Positions 55,544 to 64,000 of a stretch of DNA of 64,000 bases are shown in pieces. This DNA is from Pascua guehoae. Lineage: Eukaryota > Basidiomycota > Tremellomycetes > Trichosporonales > Trichosporonaceae. Position 1 is the stretch's first letter. Each line of letters begins with the position of its first letter. The DNA lies in assembly GCA_001600415.1 (NCBI GenBank), contig BCJX01000016.1:661318-725317 (forward strand), written 5' to 3'. The notes beneath the pieces are model-generated. The model had not been told where the DNA came from, ran no database searches, and was given only the letters and a program-made list of their open reading frames with translations. The position numbers and the translations under genes are program-made.

Positions 55544-57272
55544 CTACATAGATGAAGCCCGACTGCGAGTGCGCATGGGAGCCTTCACTTGCCTAACAAA
55601 CGGCATGTTAAACTGACCCGCTTCATCTGGTCCGAGTCGATCCTCATCGTGGACAAGCCAAACAAGCCCATCGCTTGTACGCCAGTGGGACAACTCGTCC
55701 CCCGGCTCACGGTTGCGTATAAGCTTGAATTGCTAACGTCAGCTAAAATCCATGAGGGAGAGGACAGGTTTTGAGGGTCGAGGGATAGGCGTACTCACCC
55801 CAACCACACCGCGAGGCGCACCCACACCGCCAATGTGAGTTGCACGCAGTGCAAAAGGCTCGCAGTCGTCTGAATCGGTCGTGACCTCGTACGGTGGACT
55901 GACGACGGCGTGCCACCGAACCTCTGGGGGGTCATCACGAGTCAGACCCACGACCCCTATCATGTGGGCACTGGCGCTGGTGCCGACAAAATACTGTGGA
56001 GGAAGTACATGGTCGGGCATAGATTCGAGAGCGTCGACGTCGCAGAGCACGCCAGACGAGTTGGACTGCCGGCACCGATCTCGCAACTCTTCAATACCAA
56101 GAACGGGCGTGATGTCGAAGCGGACGGGAGCCGCAAATTGTGGCTCGTCGTGCTGGACGATGCCGTCCACGCTCCACGTGACGGAACGAGGCCGAGTGCG
56201 GATGAAGTGCCAAGTACCGGTGATGCCCGCCCAGTCTGGCGGACGTCGGCCAGTACCATCTGTGAGGCCCAGCAAGCCCTGTCCACGCACGCCAAGCACG
56301 CCCCCTTCACATAGTCGCATGGCAAGGTCGGACGGAATGTTGTATCCATAGAAGCCGGTGCAATCTTTTTCGTCAGGATAGGATGTAGTCGCAAACTCAC
56401 TGTAGAGGTAATGCAAATCGACTTGCAAGGCATACCAGTCCGTCCTGTCCGGCTGCAGTGGTGATGGTTGAGTATAAGCGCCCGACTCGTCACCTGTATC
56501 GTGGTACATGCTGAAAAGGCTCCATGAGTCGGATGGGCCAACGCATGTGCTCCAGCCCCCAACGTGCATGAAAAGGGCCTGTAGGTGTCGTCCGTGGCTA
56601 TCGGTAACATGTTCGCATAGCCAGGGCAAGGTCTCGGACCTAACCAGCGTATCGAGCAGCGGTGCATTGCGGGATGGGACGCCCACGCGCGGGAGGTCGA
56701 GGTACAAGTCCAGAACTGTACGGCGGATTCGGGGTGCTTCCTTTTCCTGACGGTTAGCAGGACAGCAGAGCAGACTGAGACTGTGGAATGGCCGGCGAGC
56801 GACACTCACCAAGTGGGACAAGTCTGGCAGGCCAAACGACATTGGCGACATGTCACTGTCATACGGCCATGGGTAGTTCTCCACCAAATCAGGAAGGCGT
56901 GCGCCTAGAAGCGTGCGCGTCTTTAAGAAGAGAATGGTGTAATCCCGATCCACCACGCGCTGCCGCCATTTGATTGAGCCCTCTGCACGTGGTGACGGGA
57001 AAGCACACGCGTTGGCAGGGTCATCGTAGAGGAGATGGTGTGTAGCACGCCAAACGGTGCCACCATCCTATCGCGTTAGTTGTAAACGGCACCCAGGCAG
57101 ATCATCTCATAGTTACCTCAATCAGGTCGCGCAGTGCACGGCAAACGAGGGCCACCTTGTCCAGAGTCGACGGATCCTGCACACCCACGAACGCTAGGAT
57201 GGGCACCAGAACCTACAGTTAGTGCAATAGGAATAAGAGACGTACCTCGTTTGGCAAGTCGAGTAGATTCAT
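55544..57272 (-). CDS. F-box protein
   Basis: Five exons give 505 aa: 57246-57272, 57117-57212, 56810-57067, 55799-56746 and 55544-55732. The N-terminal F-box (about 1-45) reads MNLLDLPNEVLVPILAFVGV, then QDPSTLDKVALVCRALRDLI, so the protein should recruit Skp1 and act as a substrate receptor of an SCF ubiquitin ligase. The ~450-residue remainder has no leucine-rich, WD or Kelch repeats that I can see, so the target-binding part is unassigned. Intron 56747-56809 (63 nt) is stop-free and a multiple of three, so its retention would add 21 residues. The last exon was chosen because it uses a good acceptor at 55733 and gives a plausible C-terminus; reading on would end earlier. Confidence 0.82.
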
Positions 57273-58114
57273 GGGGAGGTCGCGGGTAATGATGAACTTG
57301 GGTGGGTGAAGAGATGTAGTGCCTTGTTCTTTTCGGTTGTGATCCCGGGCGGGGTGTTCGGTTGTGGTGGGTGTGTTGTGTCCTGCCGATCCAGACACGT
57401 GACTCAGGTGCGACAAGCACCCTGCCGTTGCCCCTCGCGTTTTCGAGGCACCAACCCTCGTCAGATGGCGGGGCGGTGACTCCCCTTTCGAGTTATTCCA
57501 TCGGCAGCAGCGCCTTGCTACACCCTCAATCCGGTGCATTCCGTAGTGCCGCACTTAGATACGTCCGCGAAAAAAAGGGGGAACAAAGGTGGCGGTGCTC
57601 GTACCCTTCACCTTGTAACATCTCGAGCCTCATTCACCGTTACTTTCTTTGGGTTCAGCGCCTCGCGTTGGCAGACTTTGGCTGTCATCCTCCTTTCTCT
57701 CCTCGGTTTCATCCACCAGGGGTACCGTGTGTCTCATGTCTCATTCCCCCTTTACATCACCCTTATTTGTGTTTGATGGATGCTTCATGCCATGAAACTA
57801 GATGGACCTGTAGCTTTGGGCCAACATTGTGGACGTCTTTCCTTATCACTGCATTCGGTCGATTCGACCCACTCTACAAGGGGACATGTACCCCGTTGTG
57901 TCAGTAAACCCCGCTGTTGGACAAACCTTTTCCCTTGCGGCAAACTGGTTCCTGCTGCGTCGCCCTACTGTATTGCCCTGCTGTACCATGTTCTTGTATC
58001 GTCCTCTAGTTTGAGGCATCCCCAAGCTCCTGTGTGTGGCCTGGAGGACCACTTGACTGGCTACATAAACATCAAAACGAGCTTTGAACAAATGAAGTCA
58101 GTCGTCAACTCACA
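57273..58114. promoter_or_regulatory. divergent promoter region
   Basis: This 842-bp region separates the F-box gene (minus) from the aspartic protease (plus). No gene is supported. The stretch before 58114 could also hold an undetected first exon of the protease. Confidence 0.45.
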
Positions 58115-59579
58115 ATGTACCCGTCGTACTCGCAGCAGACGAATCAACTCTGCCTCCAACGGCCGACTGTCACACGCACCCAGTCGGACCCGGCCCCAGG
58201 GCCAATGATCCGGGCACCGCTGTCGGTCATCCCCCTCCCATCCGAGGGACGGAGATGGTCGTGGCCATTGTCCAAGTAAGTTCCCTGCAGCTCCTGAACC
58301 CGACGAGGCTGACTGGTAGACGCTTCTCGATTTTCAAGGGCACCCACCACGAGTAGGCATACACTTTTCCGCTTCCGAGGCATGTGTACCGTATTCTAAC
58401 GTTTCCTCTAGCCTCCCCACTGTGGATACACTACTGGTGATACCTGCCTTTGTTGGGGGTAGAAAGTACCAGCTCATTGTCGACACTGGCTCGCAGTACC
58501 TGTTCCTTTTCAAGGAGGGAGCCACTCTGGATGGACCCCCGCGCGCCAACCCGTACCCAGCGACAACCGGCCAACGGCACCCCGACAATGAAAAAGTGGA
58601 ACTCAACTTTTGTGGTGGGCACAGTTTCAATGGAGACTCGTGGCAGGACCAAGTGGCCCTCCACTCAAACACGGTCCATGACAACTGGTACACCGTCAAT
58701 GACCAGTATCTCGGTACGTAAAAGAGCCTCAGGGTTTGTATTGACATTTCAGTTACGGTCGACACTGGGACGGGGTGCGCCAACATCAACAAGAACATTT
58801 CAGGCCTGTTTCCTCTGGGCCGCGTTCCCCCGCATGAAGAAGCTACAAAGCAGCCGTTTTGGCGTCGGATCGCGTATGACCCGAACAACGCCACATTCAG
58901 CATGGTCATTCCCCGCCCGTCCGATCCGCCTGGTGTTGGGCTGCTCACACTTGGGTGGGTTGCTGAGGCACTCTAGCCGCAGATCCACAGCGGGATACTG
59001 ACTGGCAGGGGACACGACCCGCAACAGGCGAGAGGGTTCATCTCGTGGTTCAACGTGGTTCCAAAGGTGCCCCACCAAAGCCGACCTCACTGGTTCATCC
59101 GCATCCACGGCGTCAGCATCAACGGAAAACTTGTCCGGTTCAACCGCGAGACATTCGCCATCCCGGATACGGGCAGCAATACTATCCACGGCCCCCCCGA
59201 CCAGGTGGAGGAAATGTACAAGCACGTCCACGGGGCAGAGGAGAGCAAGAAGACGAAGAAAAACAAACGCACCTGGAACATTCCTCTGGCCACTGCACAC
59301 TCTACCACAATCGCATTTGTGTTCGACAATCAGGCCTATTCGCTCCAGCCCGGCGATTGCTGCATGCCAGCGCTCGACCCGGCCGCTACCAAAGCCCCAG
59401 GTGCCATCAAGGCCCATACAGACAGAAAGTTGTGAGAGAGAGACAGTTTATCACACTCGCACACTCCACTGACAATCAGATCGCAGTTTTGGATCCTCGG
59501 AATCCCATTCCTACAGAACGTGTACAGCGTCTACGGCCTACGGAATGGGCAGTGGAAGGTCGGCTTGGGCCAGCGTTAA
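58115..59579 (+). CDS. pepsin-fold aspartic protease (A1-like), non-canonical
   Basis: Five exons (58115-58275, 58412-58713, 58753-58954, 59009-59431, 59480-59579) give 395 aa. Both catalytic motifs are present: IVDTGSQYLF (Asp about 78) and AIPDTGSNTIHGP (Asp about 275). The C-terminal FWILGIPFLQNVYSVYG matches the pepsin end. A third DTG (VTVDTGTG, about 158) lies between them. Odd points: no signal peptide is visible at MYPSYSQQ; the flap region reads NFCGGHSFNGD, where pepsins have a tyrosine; and a lysine-rich insert (EESKKTKKNKR) sits in the C-lobe. A secreted or vacuolar protease with a missed 5' exon, or an intracellular or inactive relative, are both possible. Confidence 0.75.
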
Positions 59580-59726
59580 ATAGACGCCGCCCATGTGTGG
59601 GGGCAAGGCCTGAACACACGCGCTGTCGACGAATAAGGATGGAGTTTGGAACAATGTTGGCGCTGGTCGCCGCATTTTCATAGAACAATAGAAGCACCGA
59701 TGCAGGGCACACACATAAACAGAGTA

Positions 59727-61529
59727 TTACCCATGCTCGGCATCTCGTCTGGGCCCGAGGTTGGACCGCATTGACAACACAGGGTTGGGCACACGCATTT
59801 GACGCGTTTCTGCCATGGCACCGGGGTTGTGTTCGGCATGGGCATTGCGGATGGCAATGGTCAGAGCGCTGTCGAGGCCGAGCTCTGAGGGGTGAATCTC
59901 GGGCGAGTGCACCGTGTGCTCGACAATGTGCATGTCGTCGGTGACGCCGACGTTGGCAGCGCATTCGTTGGCGGCGCTGTCGACCGGGCCTTTCAAGACC
60001 GCCTCTGCCACATCCTCAAACAAATTGCGCAATGCAGTGCCGTAACCAAGCACGACTTGAAAGTGTCCTGGTGGATTGAGATGCGAGATCAACTGTGTCA
60101 TATGCAACACATGCAGGTCACGGAGGAAGGCGCATGGGATGGTTTGACCATTAGAGAGCTTGGGCGTGTCTGTCTGGTTCCCATCAATCCTGAAGTACCA
60201 TGGTAGGTAGTTGTGGTACGACAGGTGCCCGTCCTTGTCGACAGTAACGGGCAAGAACCACCAGCGAAGGAGCACACTGGAGAGGTGGTCGTCAGTCATG
60301 GAAATAGTGCATATCTGAAGGTGGCGGAAAATGGAGCCACAGGTCAATAAAAGACCACCTGTAGTTGACATGGGTCTTCTGGAACACCAACTGCCCCGCA
60401 ATGGCGTACTTGTGCATAAGACGCTCTGTATCGGCGCGGAATGCCTCGTCGAGGGCGCACTGCTCTGGGCACATTGCATGCCAATCGACTCGAAGAGAAG
60501 GATCAGCCCCGGCCAACACCAGGCGAACAGCCGCAAAGGCGCACAGGTCCTCATCCTTGAGGGGTTCAAAGTCGTCGAGCGTGTACCGATACGATATGTG
60601 GGACGGGATAGGCACGCAAACGGGCAGCCCATCGGGCTACGGATGTGCTTGGGATTGCCGTCCTTGTCTATGCGACCCTCGGTTTCCCCGATATGTACAT
60701 GCATGCCAAGTTCCACCAAGCTTGTTGAATATTTATCAACGTGACAGAGCCCACGGTCGCGGTGGGTTTGAGTATCGTCCCACGACTTACTGGATACATC
60801 TGCAATTGCGGTACGAGAGGAATCTGTCCTTGTCGACGGTAACGGGCAAGGACCACCAACAGAGGAGCACACTAGACAAGCGGTCATCGGGTGCGTATCG
60901 GAATGCGGTGAGCCCCCCTCATTGCGGCAACAGCAAGTCTCTATGGTTACATGTTCCTGGGGATGCCACTTTGAGCTTGGATCATCGAGCGTGGTGGTAT
61001 ATGTCATGGTACCCAAAGGAACAGAGCAAAACGAAAGCAACCTCTAATGCACCTATGCTGACTCCGACTGGAAGTACGAGATACTGTGGCAAGGTACATA
61101 CGAGACGTGTGTCGTTCCACAGTATGTTGTTAGGTCTAACAAGTCGTTGTGTGATTGTCGTTGCCCGACCAAATCTCGTTCGTTTGATGGCTGGGAATCA
61201 TGGAAATCGTTTTGTGGCAAACCCCAGCGATTGGTGCAGACGTACTTCCATAACCGCAACAAACCATCCTTGGGACGCCAACGGACGTACGCCGCCACTC
61301 GGGTGGCAAAACACGACACGTCAATCTGGTACAGTCCCCTCACTCGCCTAGGATGCACAAAGCTCTGGGCGAGACCAGAAAGAAATGCATCGAGATACCA
61401 TGCGTACAGGAATACCAAACAAATAACAGAAAAGTGAAGCGTGTGTGGCCGTATATGTGCCGCGTCGCCGTTGGCCAACCGTGTGATCGAGAGCTGTTGC
61501 TGGGAATGTATGGGCAGAGCGAATATCAA
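59727..61529 (-). pseudogene. duplicated and decayed locus of unknown function
   Basis: A readable chain runs from about 60630 (VCVPIPSHISYRYTLDDFEP) through CALDEAFRADTERLMHKYAI, a splice (60277-60358), LLRWWFLPVTVDKDGHLSYH, to the end at 59727. Just upstream, MHVHIGETEGRIDKDGNPKH is in another frame, needing a one-base shift near 60625. A second, shorter version of the middle lies at about 60790-61000 (TYTTTLDDPS.., LSSVLLCWWSLPVTVDKDRF). A further frame at 61053-61529 could be an older 5' part. The family is not recognised. The repeated segment plus frame break suggests partial tandem duplication followed by decay. Confidence 0.5.
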
Positions 61530-61694
61530 TCGTTTGCCGTGATTTGTATGTGGCTCTAGGCAGAAGGCGGTGTACTTGATCGGGCTGGCCGCGTCCAGCG
61601 CGGTCCAGCCCAGTGCAGGAGAGGGGAGCTAGGGGACCAGTTGGACCATGTCGGAAAAATGGATAGGAACTGGGGCGTCGAGGTGAGTGTGTTA

Positions 61695-63708
61695 TTAAAA
61701 GGCGGCCTTGTAGTCCCGGTCGGCGCGCTCCATGGCGAGGCATTCGCCGGAGTCTGGGCGCTGGGCAAAGTCGGCCATTGACCAGTCGGTCGACGTGGCC
61801 TACGTGTGTCAGTCTTGTCATCAACGGAGACGAGGTGATCGGTGACCCCAGATCTCGGTCGTCGTCATCTGCGACTTGCGGAGGCTGTGCTGGCTGGGTC
61901 TGCTTGCAGCGTGTGCAGATACCCCAGCAATGGCGACTGTGGACAACGCCGCAGAAAGTGGGGGCATAGCGAAGCACCGAAGAGGAAAGCACCAAGAGGC
62001 AGAGGCAAGACTTACCCAAAGGAGGAACCGATACAGGGGCGAAGGCAGCAGGATGCTCCCGGGGCGAATCAACGGTGCCGCCTTGGTGTATGCCGGGAGG
62101 CGGATGATGTCGTTGACCTTGCCAGCCTCGATCGACGAGATAATCGCCGACGCGAGGTCCTCGGGGGAAATGGTCGACATGACAAGGTCGGCAAGGCTCG
62201 ACTCGCGGAAGTGCAGCTTGGCAAAGAGCTTGGTCATAATGTGGCCAGGGCACACGAGCGTCGTCTTGACCTCGCGCGTGCAGTACCGGTAGTCGAGCTC
62301 GGACCGGAGCGAGCCGTGGAACGAAATCATGCCGGCCTTGGACGCGCAGTAATCGGCTGCATGGTTAGTACGGGGATGACGCACGTCAGGAGACGAGAGG
62401 GAAGCTGTGCAAAACTTTGGTACAGCAGACGCGTGTTTGGGGGGCTGTGGCCACGCGTGGGCTCAAAGGACATGGGTTGCGGTGCAGCTCTCGCATGGCC
62501 TGGTAGGTTGAATGCGTTGGCTCGGCACCGCCACAGGTCCCTCAGAACGACCCTAGAGGGAGAGCGTAGCCCATGACCATGGCCCTCCTTCTGGTAAAGG
62601 GTAGACCCTCAATACGCCCTCAATGGGGCAGCACAGCCTTGCCCTCTGTGTCACACGCCACCAGTACCCAGCGGCCAAACTCACTGTTCTGAGCCGTAGT
62701 AATGAGGCCAAGCACGCTGGAAATGTTGACAATGTGGCCGTGACGCGTGCGAAGCATGTGCGGGAGGAACGCCTGCGTAGTCCAGTAGGCGGCGAGGGTG
62801 TTTACGCCAAACGTGCTGTGAATGTCGCGCTCGGTCAGGTCGAGGAGGAGCTTGCCCTTGACGACGCCGGCGTTGTTGATGACCATTGTGGGGTGGCCAA
62901 CCTGGTATGTTAGCGAGTTGTGCTGCGGTACAGTGCCCGGCCAGAGCTGGACCAGCACGTGCACATGTACAGTGCATGCGTCACGCACCTCCCGGCGAAT
63001 CTTCTCAGCAGTGGCAAAGACCTCGGAGCGGTTCGACACATCGCACATGTACGTGAAGATGCGGCCTGGGCGTGAGTCGTTGTGCTGCACGATTCCACCA
63101 CGCAGGACAACCCACCCGTGTCATCCTTAAAGTCGAGCGGCTGGATGGTCAGAATGACGACCTTGACATGCTTGCGCAGGTTGCCAGCGACGAGCTGCTG
63201 GGCAATCGCGGCACCGAGGCCGGTCGCGCCTGGGTGTGAGCATGGGTGAGACCGAGGTGGAATGGGGGCGCGGGACAGTCTGGGGAGTGCACGGTCGCTC
63301 TGCCTTGGCGCACGGTACTCACCACCCGTGACGACAACAATCTCCTCACCCCACAGGTGCGGGGTGACGGGAAGCTTTGTGAAGATGGACGCGATGACTG
63401 CGTGTCAGCGGGACAATGTATAATGAGGTGGCTCGACGTACCCATAATCACAATGCCAGTGTAGATGTGCCAGTACGTGGAGAGGAGGCCGGTATACTGG
63501 AGCGCCTTGTACGCCGTGAACGGCAGTGTGTACCATGTCCACCAGATCGTGTTGCGCACTGTGGTAAGCGATGAACTAAATTCAAGCCCACGAGGAGGGT
63601 GGGAGCTTGAAGGGGTAGGTAGCACTCACAGTCGTCGGCGGTAAACATGTGGCGAAGGGGGGGCACAAACGAGCCCTCGAGGGGGGTCTTGGCCACAGAG
63701 ACGGTCAT
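61695..63708 (-). CDS. membrane-anchored short-chain dehydrogenase/reductase (SDR16C/RDH-like)
   Basis: Eight exons give 374 aa: 63630-63708, 63442-63558, 63323-63397, 63116-63229, 62989-63065, 62685-62901, 62016-62356 and 61695-61799. Residues ~25-70 (NTIWWTWYTLPFTAYKAL.., YWHIYTGIVIM) are hydrophobic and should anchor the protein in the ER or lipid-droplet membrane. Then come the Rossmann TGGATGLGAAIA (about 88-99), CDVSNRSEV, NNAG (about 163-166), the catalytic serine in NISSVLG (about 215) and Tyr-x3-Lys in YCASK (about 229-233). The layout matches retinol dehydrogenase/17-beta-HSD11-type SDRs; in fungi the substrate is probably a lipid or steroid alcohol. Intron 62357-62684 (328 nt) is long for this window. 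Confidence 0.9.
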
Positions 63709-64000
63709 GGTGAAGTGGACGAGGAGCGCACCCAACGGTATTTGTCAAAGGCAAGGAGGTAGGTGTGGGGAGGGAGTAAGAGGAGGAGTAGGAGTTGGGG
63801 GAGGAGAGTGTGGACTGAGGAGGGTGGGAGAGATGTGACAGCGATGCTAACCCGCATCTAAGTACTCGTGAGCGAGTGAGTGGAGGCGCGCCCTTGGGCA
63901 AGGACAACATGATTGCAACTCATTGCACTCGTTTCGAGGCGATGCAGTACACCACGAGGTGAGCATTTCCCGCCACCGCCGCGGGGGCCGCCAAGAAAGT
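63709..64000. promoter_or_regulatory. upstream region of the dehydrogenase gene
   Basis: The minus strand just above the ATG is pyrimidine-rich (CTCCTCCCCC, CTCCTACTCCTCC), a common leader feature in this window. No other gene is visible up to the end of the window. Confidence 0.5.

Overview
The window is nuclear DNA of a filamentous or yeast-like fungus, most probably a basidiomycete of the Tremellomycetes, with Trichosporonales as my best guess. The evidence is GC-rich coding sequence, very many short spliceosomal introns (mostly 33-60 nt, donors GTRNGT, branch points like CTAAC/CTGAC close to the acceptor), single-gene transcription units, and conserved eukaryotic proteins (Mak5, Ctf18, Elp6) beside fungal families (Zn2Cys6 regulator, GH128 glucanase, expanded F-box-like family). 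No rRNA gene, convincing tRNA or CRISPR was seen. All exon maps were built by hand from splice consensus; every multi-exon model given as intact closes in frame.

Layout. 1-5.9 kb: gene-free, with degenerate satellite-like repeats and a 129-bp terminal-inverted-repeat element with TA target duplication. 5.9-19 kb: RanBP2-type zinc-finger protein (-), Mak5 ribosome-biogenesis helicase (+), protein-kinase-like protein (-), MFS drug-type transporter (-). 19-26.4 kb: sparse region with a ~0.55-kb sequence present twice in direct orientation, flanking a small cysteine-rich surface-type protein (-), then a lectin-tagged GH128 glucanase (-). 26.4-31.5 kb: mostly gene-free, then an F-box-like gene with a frame break and a decayed second copy.

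31.7-37.9 kb: three consecutive minus-strand genes: an ornithine cyclodeaminase/mu-crystallin homologue, a 14-exon Zn2Cys6 transcription factor, and a 3-hydroxyisobutyrate-dehydrogenase-like enzyme. This looks like a small catabolic cluster with its own regulator. 40-41.5 kb: bHLH transcription factor (-), with about 3.7 kb of gene-free DNA upstream. 45-50.5 kb: CTF18 clamp-loader subunit (-), divergently paired over 265 bp with an acidic, helical protein (+).

51.5-57.3 kb: Elongator subunit Elp6 (-), an unrecognised 238-aa protein (-), a protein with a cysteine-cluster tail (+), and an F-box protein (-). 58-64 kb: an unusual pepsin-fold aspartic protease without an obvious signal peptide (+), a decayed duplicated locus (-), and a membrane-anchored short-chain dehydrogenase (-). 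Housekeeping genes (MAK5, CTF18, ELP6) are interleaved with accessory, rapidly changing ones (F-box-like family, repeats, pseudogenes), so the window mixes a stable backbone with plastic islands.
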